Shown: positions 34,632 to 42,476 of the stretch, piece after piece
Layout of the letters: the number at the start of each line of letters is the position of its first letter
How positions within the stretch are numbered: position 1 is the stretch's first letter
Virus record (IMG/VR): IMGVR_UViG_3300032288_003855
Span: 1 to 49,776 of that record
Length of the DNA stretch: 49,776 nucleotides
Source: a virus
Strand: one strand, 5' to 3'
Translations under genes and position numbers: made by a program
The notes under the pieces: generated by a model
Told to the model about the DNA's origin: nothing
Database searches by the model: none
The model's input: the letters and a program-made list of their open reading frames with translations, nothing else

Positions 34632-36553
34632 TTTATTGGGCAGGCTCCAGTGGCACAGTCATCCAACTCCATCAAACCATCGAATGCAGGACGATGCAAG
34701 GGGATTGAGAAGTCAATCTTGCTCAATGACTTCTCATAAGCCTCTTTAGTGCATTCCTCGTATGGAGGTAGTGGGAAGTTGTGGTCGGTGTGAAGAAGGA
34801 ATGAAACAGACTTCACTGAATCATCATAATTCTTTGAGAGCCATTCTTTGATTTCCGCAAGTTCTTCCTTGCGATAATACACAGTAACCGAAACGGCATT
34901 GTCTGCCCATTCCGTCTGCATCTTCTTCACCCACTCAAGTTGTGACACGGCAGTCATACTGCGTGCCAATACAGAGCCCTCAGGGGACTCACAGGGGAAC
35001 TCTACGACGAAACGGGTGTGGTCTTCGCGGCCATCAATTCCAACGTCATAGCAAACCTTATATCCACGCTTACGACATGCTTCCACCAATGGGTCAGAAG
35101 AACCAAAACGAACACGACGAATATAGTACGGAGCAAATGCTGGGTGAATACCAGGAGTAACGCCGGGCAGGAGTGAAAGAGTTCCTGAAGGCTGAACAGT
35201 TGTCAAGCGAACAGAAACAGGGAGACCATTTTCTTTTGAATAACTGGCATCCAATGCTTCCAAGTATGTGTACGCATCTGACAGCCAAGTAATCTTTTCT
35301 TCATCACACTGAAGAATTCCAGTAATTGACTGACCAAGACGTGCATTCTTCTGAACAATCTTGGTCGTCTTCTCGTATGGGTAATTCATGCGAGTGATTT
35401 GCTTCTGCGTCTTATAGAGCAAGTACGAGATGTCTTTGAACTGCTTCAAAGAGGTCACGTTTGGAAGGAAAATCGTTGATAAGTTGCATGATTCTCCATC
35501 GCCTAGTGCAATTTCGGCACACGGGTTGTAGCCCTCAATGGTGGGGTCTGCCTTCGGATGCCCAACGCGTCCAAACTTACGAGCAAGTTTGCGGTTGACT
35601 AAACCGTAGGGCTCCCCAGTGCCGTCGTAGCCCTTCCAGAGTTCCGTAGCAATCTCTTCGTAGCCATCTGCGTAGATGCTGTTATTGCTGTTTGCCCGCC
35701 ATGCGGGAACGTTTCCTGAACCCCAGTTCTTTGCACGGAGGAATAAGACATCGTCAGGGTCACCAATAGCGATTTGTGCCGAACGGCGCGACGAACCCGA
35801 AACGACGATGCGACCAATGATGTTACAAATATCCAATACGTCAATAGAGCGCAACTTCTTGCCAACACGATTTTCAAGAACCTTACAAATATCAACAACA
35901 CCATCAATGAGTGCGCCTGGACCTGAGGCTGTGCCGCCAAACTTCTTCAATGGGGCACCATACTCACGAACGAGAATCGTTGAATAAGTAAATGACTTGC
36001 CTGTTTCAAAGTATGACTTCAGAACTGCGTGAAGAAGGCGACGCCAGCCCTGACGACTATCAGGAACGATGATGTCTGCATCGTTGGTTCGCTCGTGAGT
36101 AATAGCAACTCCACCCTTGACTTTGGGTAGGTCGTGAATCTTTGAGCGTTCAACCGAAAAACCAACTCCACCACCAAGCATGAGGTAATCAAAAAGAAGT
36201 TCAAAGTCTTCAATCTTCTCAATGTTGGTGAAATAACAGTTATTTAGGCTCGTTCCAGAGAATTCTTTAGTCAGCGGCGTGCCAAGTTGCCACAACGAAC
36301 GACCCGAGAATGAGCAACGAAGATTAAACATATGGTCAAAGAGGCGTTCCGCTTCTTCTTGCGTATAGGGGACGCCAATTTCAATAGCGCCGTTGATTAC
36401 TCGCTGGAGCGTGTCGGTCCATGTCTCGGTGTCGCCATTTTCTTTCTTACGACTATACGTGCGCAGGAAAACAATCTCTCCCATGCCATTAAAACCCCAT
36501 GGTGGTGTTTGTGAGGAGTAAGAGCGTACGAAATCATCAGAAATGCCAACCAT
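34628..36553 (-). CDS. nrdJ: class II (B12-dependent) ribonucleoside-triphosphate reductase
   Basis: A 641-residue monomeric class II ribonucleotide reductase. The PWGFNGMGEIVFLRTYSR start is characteristic of Lactobacillus-type RTPR. Catalytic residues seen are Cys106 in LNNCYFT, NPCAE at 343-347 (Cys345 as radical site), Cys356 eleven residues on in GESCNLS, and the C-terminal pair Cys633-Cys638 in CATGACPIK. The enzyme makes deoxyribonucleotides using adenosylcobalamin and works with or without oxygen. It is about 100 residues shorter than the bacterial enzyme, and allosteric regions may be reduced. AAAGGA precedes the ATG. It supplies dNTPs for phage DNA and sits near the dCMP deaminase. 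Confidence 0.9.
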   Translation of the reverse strand: MVGISDDFVRSYSSQTPPWGFNGMGEIVFLRTYSRKKENGDTETWTDTLQRVINGAIEIGVPYTQEEAERLFDHMFNLRCSFSGRSLWQLGTPLTKEFSGTSLNNCYFTNIEKIEDFELLFDYLMLGGGVGFSVERSKIHDLPKVKGGVAITHERTNDADIIVPDSRQGWRRLLHAVLKSYFETGKSFTYSTILVREYGAPLKKFGGTASGPGALIDGVVDICKVLENRVGKKLRSIDVLDICNIIGRIVVSGSSRRSAQIAIGDPDDVLFLRAKNWGSGNVPAWRANSNNSIYADGYEEIATELWKGYDGTGEPYGLVNRKLARKFGRVGHPKADPTIEGYNPCAEIALGDGESCNLSTIFLPNVTSLKQFKDISYLLYKTQKQITRMNYPYEKTTKIVQKNARLGQSITGILQCDEEKITWLSDAYTYLEALDASYSKENGLPVSVRLTTVQPSGTLSLLPGVTPGIHPAFAPYYIRRVRFGSSDPLVEACRKRGYKVCYDVGIDGREDHTRFVVEFPCESPEGSVLARSMTAVSQLEWVKKMQTEWADNAVSVTVYYRKEELAEIKEWLSKNYDDSVKSVSFLLHTDHNFPLPPYEECTKEAYEKSLSKIDFSIPLHRPAFDGLMELDDCATGACPIK

Positions 36554-36625
36554 TGTAAGTCCTTTAAGTCAGAAGTGAATTTGCCAGAGCAGCAATTGTA
36601 GACGAGACGAGAATAAAGAAAGTGT

Positions 36626-36937
36626 CTAGATAAGACCTAATCTTTTTGCTTCATCGTGTCCGATGCTCTGACCCTTCTTGTATACCAGAACTCGTGCCTT
36701 TGTATACGGCGTTATTGCACGCTCTTCCCAAACATCTTCCTCAAGAAAAATTAAAGGGGTGTTATCTTTGCCTGCTACGTCGAATCCAACTATGTGCGTT
36801 GGGGTTGATGTATCCGTCGCACAGTCGCCAGTTGGGTGGCCACATACCAGGCACGGCCCCCTGTCTGCGCGAGAAAATTTAACATCCCTGAATAGGTCAC
36901 CACTGGCGCCTAGGTGCTGCGAAAAATACAAATCCAT
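36626..36937 (-). CDS. hypothetical protein with Cys-rich zinc-like motif
   Basis: A 103-residue protein with CLVCGHPTGDC (an N-terminal treble-clef-like cysteine set) followed by THIVGFDVAG and a charged C-terminal half. Its position beside the ribonucleotide reductase and similarity in pattern to small proteins of actinobacterial phages make it likely real, though the start has no clear ribosome-binding site. Function unknown. Confidence 0.7.
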   Translation of the reverse strand: MDLYFSQHLGASGDLFRDVKFSRADRGPCLVCGHPTGDCATDTSTPTHIVGFDVAGKDNTPLIFLEEDVWEERAITPYTKARVLVYKKGQSIGHDEAKRLGLI

Positions 36938-36974
36938 ACATGAATTGTATCACTCTATGAAAATGTCCCAAGGG

Positions 36975-37050
36975 TTCGGGCGGCGGGATTTGAACCCGCG
37001 TGTCACCGCTACGGTTTCTACACCTTATAAGAGTGAGCCGATACGCCCGA
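36975..37050 (-). tRNA. tRNA-like gene (tRNA-Ile(TAT)-like) lacking a normal D arm
   Basis: On the minus strand a perfect 7-bp acceptor pairs TCGGGCG with CGCCCGA and a perfect T arm is GCGGG-TTCAAAT-CCCGC. Between them is a hairpin with the 7-base loop CTTATAA, which would read TAT (Ile, codon AUA). Only seven bases separate acceptor and that stem, too few for a D arm. The variable region is long and holds an ACCG-TAG-CGGT hairpin. No CCA is encoded (discriminator A followed by CCC). It may be an armless tRNA, a decayed tRNA, or a tRNA-like RNA. Confidence 0.55.
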
Positions 37051-37058
37051 CTGTCAAA

Positions 37059-37694
37059 CTAGAAACCTTCTATGTTGAAGCCGATGGATATTATTTTATT
37101 AAACAATATATCTATATCGTCATCGCTGTAGTAGTCGTTGCCCGATTGTCCAAGCGCATTGCGCAACATCTTAGAAACGCTGGATGTTTTCAATACCTTG
37201 TCCATACCGCTTACGAATCCTAGAGGCTTTCCCCAGTCAATCTCTCGGCCTATTTTGTATTCATAGGGCAATGATAAAAGAGTAATCTCCAGGCCTTTAG
37301 TTTGGGGGAGTTTTTCACAATGAGTCACTGTTATGCACTCTCTGACCAGGTCGTCTTCTTCGATGAAGGCACTCCTTAAGTCTCTCCCACGCAAGCGGCT
37401 CTTGTCAAGTGTTTCAAATCCTTCAGCAATAAATGAAATTGCTGTCACTGAAGGAACGGCAGAACAAATTGCCATACACATGGTTTGGCATCGAGATAAT
37501 CTCGCCTCTACGGGCTGCTGCATTAATTCACGTTTAATTTGAATTGCCAGGGTCAGGTCTCCGCCGCTCCACATAAAAAAGGTGAACGGGAGTTCCTCCC
37601 CAACGCCAAAATCTTCCACCATAAAATTTTTCGCAACCTGGGAACTGGTTAGACCCAAGGCCATTTTGCTCATCGCATCATCGTACTTATCCAC
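37059..37694 (-). CDS. hypothetical protein
   Basis: A 211-residue protein of mixed alpha/beta character, with no family recognised. Features are a strand-helix MWSGGDLTLAIQIKRELM, a hydrophobic segment AICSAVPSVTAISFI, an acidic loop and a C-terminal helix DIDILFNKIISIG. It is the first leftward gene after the rightward island and starts at a GTG (37694) or an ATG at 37673. It is transcribed divergently from the AT-hook protein gene. The tRNA-like gene follows its stop by eight bases. Confidence 0.7.
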   Translation of the reverse strand: MDKYDDAMSKMALGLTSSQVAKNFMVEDFGVGEELPFTFFMWSGGDLTLAIQIKRELMQQPVEARLSRCQTMCMAICSAVPSVTAISFIAEGFETLDKSRLRGRDLRSAFIEEDDLVRECITVTHCEKLPQTKGLEITLLSLPYEYKIGREIDWGKPLGFVSGMDKVLKTSSVSKMLRNALGQSGNDYYSDDDIDILFNKIISIGFNIEGF

Positions 37695-37757
37695 AAACTT
37701 AAACTAACCCAAAAATAGTTCCACCATTGCAACAATGATTATGCTAGGTTTCGCAAT
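37695..37757. promoter_or_regulatory. divergent intergenic region
   Basis: This 63-base AT-rich stretch separates a leftward gene from the rightward island and must hold promoters for both or for one of them. A TATGCT hexamer at 37740-37745 resembles a -10 element for the rightward genes, but no good -35 is seen at the expected distance. The ribosome-binding site of the rightward gene is a weak TAGGT. Confidence 0.4.
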
Positions 37758-38210
37758 ATGAGCACAAACAAAAAGCCCACCCCCAAGAAAAATGCAAAGA
37801 AGACCGCCCCCACGAAGGCTGCGCCCAAGAAGCAGGCTCCCAAGGCGAAGTCTGGTCAGACTCAAAAATTGAGTGCACCAGCGAAGGCGCCCCAATTGAA
37901 GCCTAAGGCCAAGGACGGCGATGGAGACGGTCTCGTTCAGGACGGAACCAACCATGAGCGACGCAAGCCAGGGCGCCCCAAGAAGCAGGCACCAGTAGTG
38001 GCGACGGTAAGTAAGTCAACTTTCGTTGTTACGCCGAACGTGAATGTGCAGGCAACCGGAATTGATGTTGCTTCATCGTCAACGACGACGACGGCAAGTG
38101 GGATTATCCCGCCAATCATGCCCAAGACAGCCGCTCCAGCCAGGGTCCCAACGCAGAAAAAGCGTGGTTTCTTTAGTCGCATTTTCCGACGCAACAAAAA
38201 GTCTCGCTAA
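37758..38210 (+). CDS. Lys/Ala/Pro-rich AT-hook and DxDxDG protein
   Basis: A 150-residue, mostly disordered basic protein. The first 50 residues are Lys/Pro/Ala-rich like histone H1 tails. DGDGDGLVQDG at 53-63 looks like an EF-hand-type acidic calcium loop. RKPGRPKK at about 69-76 is an AT-hook core (GRP). Residues 80-130 are Thr/Ser/Val-rich, and the end is again basic (RIFRRNKKSR). A nucleoid- or DNA-condensing role, or a role in the virion, is plausible. It heads a rightward set of small genes and is followed by a 46-base gap. Confidence 0.75.
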   Translation: MSTNKKPTPKKNAKKTAPTKAAPKKQAPKAKSGQTQKLSAPAKAPQLKPKAKDGDGDGLVQDGTNHERRKPGRPKKQAPVVATVSKSTFVVTPNVNVQATGIDVASSSTTTTASGIIPPIMPKTAAPARVPTQKKRGFFSRIFRRNKKSR

Positions 38211-38256
38211 TCCAATCGTGCGATTGTGATGTATTATTTTGTCCGAGGTGAATCAT

Positions 38257-38436
38257 ATGGACAACAAATTCAGCGCAATTTCCGAAGCCGCAGCACTTAT
38301 AGGCGCTAGCGAAGACTCATTGACCGAAGAGCAGGCACAAAAACTTCTGCGTTCTCTTGTAATTTCAAACAAAAATATACGCATCAGAAAGGCACGCGCA
38401 GGGGTAGAAAGAATGCGCGAAGAACGCAATGAGTGA
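38257..38436 (+). CDS. small helical protein
   Basis: A 59-residue protein starting at ATG 38257 with GAGGTGA six bases upstream; the longer frame from TTG 38239 is unnecessary. It is helical with EAAALIGASEDSLTEEQAQ and ends in a basic helix. Its 3' end overlaps the following gene by eight bases. Function unknown. Confidence 0.72.
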   Translation: MDNKFSAISEAAALIGASEDSLTEEQAQKLLRSLVISNKNIRIRKARAGVERMREERNE

Positions 38437-38683
38437 ACTTGTCAATAAAATCCATTCCTTAAAAAAGACAATCATTGGTCTGCGAGAAGAGGTTGCATCC
38501 GAACGTGCCCGATACGTAGACGAAGTGGACCATTCCGAAAAACTTGCATTTTGTTTGGCTTCAATCATGTCTGGCGCAACTGGCGATGTGGGTACAACTG
38601 CTGAATTGACCCTCAAAGAACACCATGCAAGAAGGGTGGCTGACGAATTATTGCCACCACTATTGTCGCTTGACGATGAGTAA
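38429..38683 (+). CDS. small coiled-coil protein
   Basis: An 84-residue helical protein with a heptad-like start (LVNKIHSLKKTIIGLREEV) and a Glu-rich middle. It has no membrane segment. It overlaps the genes on both sides (8 bases each), typical of coupled translation in the rightward island. Function unknown. Confidence 0.72.
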   Translation: MSELVNKIHSLKKTIIGLREEVASERARYVDEVDHSEKLAFCLASIMSGATGDVGTTAELTLKEHHARRVADELLPPLLSLDDE

Positions 38684-38891
38684 AGTCTTTAGAAAACTTG
38701 ACGAGGCCCACTTGACTGGTCCCTTCGCAGTTGCCTTATTTGTTCTTGCGTATGATGTTTTTGCGATACGACGCAATAGGAGTACAATAACCCGCGACGT
38801 GCATCACCTAAAGACACTCGGGTATGGGCCAGAGATATCGGGCGCAGTTGCCGGATTATTATTTTTCCATCTGCTTTTTCGCGATAGGTAG
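38676..38891 (+). CDS. small membrane protein
   Basis: A 71-residue protein starting MSKVFRKLDEAH at ATG 38676, overlapping the stop of the previous gene. Two hydrophobic segments (FAVALFVLAYDVFAI and ISGAVAGLLFFHLLF) flank a basic loop, suggesting a hairpin in the inner membrane. A longer frame starting at 38625 is a shadow of the previous gene. Possibly a lysis regulator or exclusion factor, but no evidence favours one. Confidence 0.72.
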   Translation: MSKVFRKLDEAHLTGPFAVALFVLAYDVFAIRRNRSTITRDVHHLKTLGYGPEISGAVAGLLFFHLLFRDR

Positions 38892-38894
38892 ACG

Positions 38895-39221
38895 ATGCAC
38901 CTAAAGCACCTAGAGGACTATGTTGTTGAGTTGGCATCAACAACCTTAGAAAACACAGGTGAGTTCACCAGTACTGGGGAGGTCGTGTCGCGACTCATGG
39001 AAATCCTCGTCTTAGAGGAAAGCCTTATCCCCGACTTCGTAGTTAACGGTGATTCGGCCTCTGAATTTGAAGGCTCATTCTTTGGCGTCAACGAATATGA
39101 TGCTAATCTACATAGAAAATCGGCAGATGGAGAAAAGATGAAGACACTTGCATGGCTCGGTATTGCAGTAATAACGGGTGTGGTTGGTTTTCTTGTCGGC
39201 TTTTTCACAGCCCCAGCCTGA
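38895..39221 (+). CDS. protein with C-terminal membrane anchor
   Basis: A 108-residue protein. The first 85 residues are acidic and soluble, with a helix HLEDYVVELASTTLENTG. A single hydrophobic helix at the end (LGIAVITGVVGFLVGFF) would anchor it with the N-terminus in the cytoplasm. It follows the small membrane protein with a three-base gap. The family is unknown. Confidence 0.7.
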   Translation: MHLKHLEDYVVELASTTLENTGEFTSTGEVVSRLMEILVLEESLIPDFVVNGDSASEFEGSFFGVNEYDANLHRKSADGEKMKTLAWLGIAVITGVVGFLVGFFTAPA

Positions 39222-39230
39222 GGTAAAACA

Positions 39231-39572
39231 ATGATTCCGCCAGACCCTGAACAACTCACAATTATCACTGACCCCAAAGATATCCCACAAGTAGAAACCG
39301 AATGTTTCTATGTTGCCGTTAGGGCAAGATACCTTGGGCGACTATGGGAATTGAGAATTGATACAAAATCACACTCAGCAATGCTTTCAGTCGTAACCAT
39401 AGACAAAGTATCACGTGGTGAATTTGTTAAAGCCGTCAAGTACATCTCTGATGGATTGCCGCCAATCGACGTCGTTGGCTTGGCGGGCATGGCAGCCCAT
39501 ATTCAGGTTCTTGTCAATCAGATTTCGCACAAAACATTCACCCTTGAGGGAGAGGCAAAAAATGTCGTCTGA
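39231..39572 (+). CDS. hypothetical soluble protein
   Basis: A 113-residue protein with alternating strands and helices (ECFYVAVRARYLGRLWELRI, HSAMLSVVTI, FVKAVKYISDGLP). GAGGT precedes the ATG at 39231. The fold is probably alpha/beta; no family is recognised. It overlaps the following zinc-ribbon gene by 11 bases. Confidence 0.7.
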   Translation: MIPPDPEQLTIITDPKDIPQVETECFYVAVRARYLGRLWELRIDTKSHSAMLSVVTIDKVSRGEFVKAVKYISDGLPPIDVVGLAGMAAHIQVLVNQISHKTFTLEGEAKNVV

Positions 39573-39771
39573 ATCAAATGACTTGCCAGAAGTAGGCATT
39601 GACGGGGATATGGACGCCCCAAACTATGCGGTTAAAAGATGGAATATCTGCATCGCATGTGACCGACTCTTCACTCCCACCAAAACGTGCAAAGAGTGTG
39701 GTTGTTTCATGAAGATTAAGGTTCGCCTAAAGGGGTCTAGTTGCCCACTCGGCAAGTGGTCAGCACTCTGA
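39562..39771 (+). CDS. small zinc-ribbon protein
   Basis: A 69-residue protein starting MSSESNDLPE at 39562. The C-terminal half has six cysteines at 30, 33, 43, 46, 48 and 61 in a CxxC...CxxCxC...C arrangement, CIACDRLFTPTKTCKEC. CPLGKW near the end is a conserved ending in phage small zinc proteins. It likely binds one zinc; nucleic-acid or protein binding is possible. GAGAGG precedes the ATG. Its last 12 bases overlap the end of the leftward ParB-like gene, so the two transcripts converge. Confidence 0.8.
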   Translation: MSSESNDLPEVGIDGDMDAPNYAVKRWNICIACDRLFTPTKTCKECGCFMKIKVRLKGSSCPLGKWSAL

Positions 39772-40557
39772 ATGTGCGTCAATGAACGATATTAGTTTCT
39801 CTGCATTTGTATCGCCATCGTAGGCTGCTTCATTACGCAGCCACCTAATAAAGTCATACCAGCGTCTCTGCTGGTCTGGGTCATCGAAAACAATCGTGTA
39901 CTGAACGACCGCTTTCGGCGTGTTCGCTAATTGCGACGTAACCAAGCCACTGCCTTGTACGGCAATATCCCTGTGTTCAACGTTTGAGGGTGCCACTATT
40001 TGTGATTCCCCTTCGCTGTTCTTTTTTACCATAGAAGATAGAATTGCCTCATTGATATCGGCGATTGGCTGAATCACTGGGGGGATGTATTGCGGTGATT
40101 CTCGTGACTCCGTATTTCTTTCCTGCATGAAAGATTCCTCTTCCATTGCTGCAATCTCAAATTCATCCCACCCAAGACCATTGAATAGGTCCCCGTAGTC
40201 ATCTACGATTGAGCCGAGTAAATCTGAAATCATCCCATCATCAGTCTTGCCGAGTTCTGAGGTCCTGTTGTCAGCAAGGGCGAATGCGATAGCCCGTGAA
40301 TCATCGGCATCCATCCGAACTGCTGCTATATGTGTCCACCCAAGTTTCCTGGCAGCCATTACCTGGTGATTACCAGCGATAATTGTTGCAGTGCCATCGT
40401 CGTTGGGTCGAATAACTACGGGCTTAACCTGCCCAAATTCGGCATACGACGCGACAATGGCGTCGATGTTCCCTCTTCTTGGGTTCCCCGCCAAAGGGAC
40501 CAATGTGTCAATATCAACCAAGAGATTGGATAAAGACTCGTCTGCGTTGTGATTCAT
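39760..40557 (-). CDS. ParB-like nuclease-domain protein
   Basis: A 265-residue protein with a ParB/Srx-like domain in its first 130 residues: NPRRGNIDAIVASYAEFGQVK, then AGNHQVMAARKLGW (61-74) and FALADNRTSEL. The C-terminal part is acidic with a helix-rich end (RRWYDFIRWLRNEAAY). Proteins of this type are frequent in actinobacterial phages. It could act in DNA nicking or methyltransferase pairing; its role here is not known. It overlaps the dCMP deaminase stop by four bases (ATGA). Confidence 0.8.
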   Translation of the reverse strand: MNHNADESLSNLLVDIDTLVPLAGNPRRGNIDAIVASYAEFGQVKPVVIRPNDDGTATIIAGNHQVMAARKLGWTHIAAVRMDADDSRAIAFALADNRTSELGKTDDGMISDLLGSIVDDYGDLFNGLGWDEFEIAAMEEESFMQERNTESRESPQYIPPVIQPIADINEAILSSMVKKNSEGESQIVAPSNVEHRDIAVQGSGLVTSQLANTPKAVVQYTIVFDDPDQQRRWYDFIRWLRNEAAYDGDTNAEKLISFIDAHSEC

Positions 40558-41024
40558 GACGCCTCCATGAGCGATTGACTTACTTCAACTAACTCTATCC
40601 CAGCAGAAGTTAGCAAATTGAAGGAACGCCCAGCATCACTATAAGAAGAATCCTCTAGATATATAACCCTGCGTATATTTGCAGAGGCAATTTGCTTAGC
40701 GCATCCAAAACATGGAGGGCCATTAACAATGAGTGTCCCACCTAGACGCAAAGACGGGTCAGACCAAAGTAGTGCATTTGCTTCGGCATGCTGTGCAATA
40801 CAGTTATCGTAGTTGGAGCCAGGCTCACTATTCTGCGAGTATCTAGGACAGTGGCCCTCGTTGCAATGGCCAATTCCTGGGGGCGAGCCATTATACCCAA
40901 CGCCAGCGACTCGTCCATTTGCCATTAACACGACTGCAAAATATTGCCTCTTAGAGCAAGTAGAAAAAGTGGTAGCCAACTGAACGCAGGACTTCAACCA
41001 ATTGAGTTCACGGCGTGACGGCAT
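40554..41024 (-). CDS. deoxycytidylate deaminase
   Basis: A 156-residue deaminase with the zinc site HAEANA (His79, Glu81) and PCFGCAK (Cys105, Cys108), plus a second Cys/His cluster GHCNEGHC typical of the dCMP deaminase family. The enzyme converts dCMP to dUMP, feeding thymidylate synthesis. It works with the class II ribonucleotide reductase upstream. The start overlaps the stop of the previous gene. Confidence 0.9.
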   Translation of the reverse strand: MPSRRELNWLKSCVQLATTFSTCSKRQYFAVVLMANGRVAGVGYNGSPPGIGHCNEGHCPRYSQNSEPGSNYDNCIAQHAEANALLWSDPSLRLGGTLIVNGPPCFGCAKQIASANIRRVIYLEDSSYSDAGRSFNLLTSAGIELVEVSQSLMEAS

Positions 41025-41371
41025 TACGGCATTACCTGAGCACGCACATTGGCGTTCAGAGTACGCATTGCATCTATTGAGGTTCTTAGAGAAAGTAACT
41101 TTTCTCTTTTGGATTTAACTAATGCTTCCGAAATCTTGTAATCAAAGTGTTCGTCGGCCAATTTATAATCAGCCCAAGCCTCACGTTCCTTGATTGAGCC
41201 TTTTGCTGCGAGATATTCTTTTGCCCAATTTGCTTTATAGATTGCTTCCTTCTTGGCAGCATCTCCTGCAAGTTTTTCAAATGCTTCAGTCTCTTCTTCA
41301 AGCATGTCAATAAGACGCAGAAGTTCAGACTCAATCTCTACTTGACTAATGGGGCCATTACGTATTCCCAC
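41024..41371 (-). CDS. helical hypothetical protein beside RuvC
   Basis: A helical protein of about 115 residues. It has a long first helix (QVEIESELLRLIDMLEEETE) and a middle KKEAIYKANWAKEYLAAKGS, followed by further helices. Similar proteins occur beside recombination genes in other phages, but the family is not named. The start is uncertain: GTG 41371 is given, and TTG 41377 is possible with GGAAG upstream. It overlaps the RuvC end by a few bases and the deaminase start. Confidence 0.68.
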   Translation of the reverse strand: MGIRNGPISQVEIESELLRLIDMLEEETEAFEKLAGDAAKKEAIYKANWAKEYLAAKGSIKEREAWADYKLADEHFDYKISEALVKSKREKLLSLRTSIDAMRTLNANVRAQVMP

Positions 41372-41894
41372 GAACAATACCTACTTCCATTAGGGGTGAC
41401 CAATCCACGTTCTTAATAGAGTCCATACTCAACTTAGGCCAATCATAGTGCCCCATGCCCTGTGATGTCCAGCCCATCTCTTCAAGTAACCAGGCATCAC
41501 ACTCATCGTCGGCGCTCTTGCCAGACCAAATCAAACCCGTTCTCGCTGATACTGCCGAAATTACCTCTGTTTTGGCTGCATTACCGCGACCAGTGGCAAA
41601 TTTTGCACGACAGGTAGGTGGGACATCAATGAATGGAATATTCATCTCGTAAAGAAGCAAGCGAACAACGCCGCCAAGTTCACCAATTTTATGGGATTGA
41701 GAATTGCGAGCCGCAAAGGCATAACCCTCAACGATAACTCCCTGCGTGCCAGATTCAATGAGCACCGCAGATAGTTGGTCGCGTATGTCAGCCAGACGTT
41801 TTGTTTCTTTGAACTTACTAACTATGGCTTGCGTCTTGCCGTTAATTGAAATGCCAGTTGACGTCAAAGAAAGGTCGAGACCCATGAGAACCAT
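41358..41894 (-). CDS. RuvC-like Holliday junction resolvase
   Basis: A 178-residue protein of the RuvC/RNase H fold. It opens with GLDLSLTSTG (Asp7), has VIVEGY (Glu56) and DDECDAWLL (Asp129/130, Asp133), giving the acidic metal site of the family. Such phage enzymes resolve Holliday junctions and branched DNA before packaging. It is in the same region as the Rad52-like and Cas4-like genes, which suits joint recombination. Ribosome-binding site weak. Confidence 0.85.
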   Translation of the reverse strand: MVLMGLDLSLTSTGISINGKTQAIVSKFKETKRLADIRDQLSAVLIESGTQGVIVEGYAFAARNSQSHKIGELGGVVRLLLYEMNIPFIDVPPTCRAKFATGRGNAAKTEVISAVSARTGLIWSGKSADDECDAWLLEEMGWTSQGMGHYDWPKLSMDSIKNVDWSPLMEVGIVRGNT

Positions 41895-41921
41895 TCACGA
41901 ACAGTATCATCAGGAAATGCC

Positions 41922-41945
41922 AAAAACGGGAGGTCTCCCTCCCGT
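41922..41945 (-). terminator. rho-independent terminator
   Basis: On the minus strand an 8-bp perfect stem (ACGGGAGG, CCTCCCGT) with a four-base loop is followed by TTTTT. It lies downstream of the small virion protein at 42021-42428 and upstream of RuvC on that strand, so it probably ends that gene's transcript. Confidence 0.85.
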
Positions 41946-42020
41946 CAGTGACTCCTAAGGTAACGGAACTGTATACCTAAAGGTAATTCGTTTGTGTCGC
42001 ACCGCTAGACGGTGCCGCTA

Positions 42021-42428
42021 TCAGGCTTGACCGAAGCGGTTGTCAGGAACGATGGTGATGGGGGTGGTCTCTTCTTCGTCGAGTTCCACGAGAACTGAAA
42101 CGCCCAAGTTGGAGCCAGCAGTGCCGGAACCAATCTGGTCAATATCAAGGCTCAATAGGTCGCCAGCGGCGAAGGTGAGGACTTCAGGCGTACCGGCCAA
42201 AGTTGCAACAACTGCTGCAGCAGCAATGGTGGGACGATTGGCCTGGGTGGTGAAGATGGTGGTGCCATTCTTGTTGATGTCAACAATAATGCTTGAACCT
42301 GCGGATGTGGTTCCGACTCGGGCAGAGATTTTCTTGATTGTGCCACCGTAAGGGGCAACAACGAAAGCCTTACCGGCAGCAGCGGTGAGGACTCCGACGC
42401 TTTGGAACTGAAGAACTGCTGAACTCAT
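42021..42428 (-). CDS. putative virion decoration or structural beta-sandwich protein
   Basis: A 135-residue protein, nearly free of helix. The N-terminal part (VGVLTAAAGKAFVVAPYGG) and the middle (IIVDINKNGTTIFTTQ, LLSLDIDQIG) have a beta-sandwich pattern seen in phage decoration and structural proteins. A GGAG ribosome-binding site precedes the ATG. It is flanked by its own promoter-like sequence and terminator, suggesting strong separate expression, as expected for an abundant virion protein. Not near other head genes. Confidence 0.75.
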   Translation of the reverse strand: MSSAVLQFQSVGVLTAAAGKAFVVAPYGGTIKKISARVGTTSAGSSIIVDINKNGTTIFTTQANRPTIAAAAVVATLAGTPEVLTFAAGDLLSLDIDQIGSGTAGSNLGVSVLVELDEEETTPITIVPDNRFGQA

Positions 42429-42476
42429 ATTTTTTCTCCGTGTCTAGTGTTGGTTACGACAAATAGACTTTACTAC

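Noticed and set aside
36975-37050. attP site made of a tRNA 3' end
   Set aside because: Both halves of the acceptor stem are present and no integrase gene is seen in the window.
41999-42015. GCACCG/CGGTGC hairpin downstream of the virion-protein gene
   Set aside because: No U tract follows on the minus strand; the hairpin at 41926-41945 is the better terminator. It is only recorded as a possible secondary structure.
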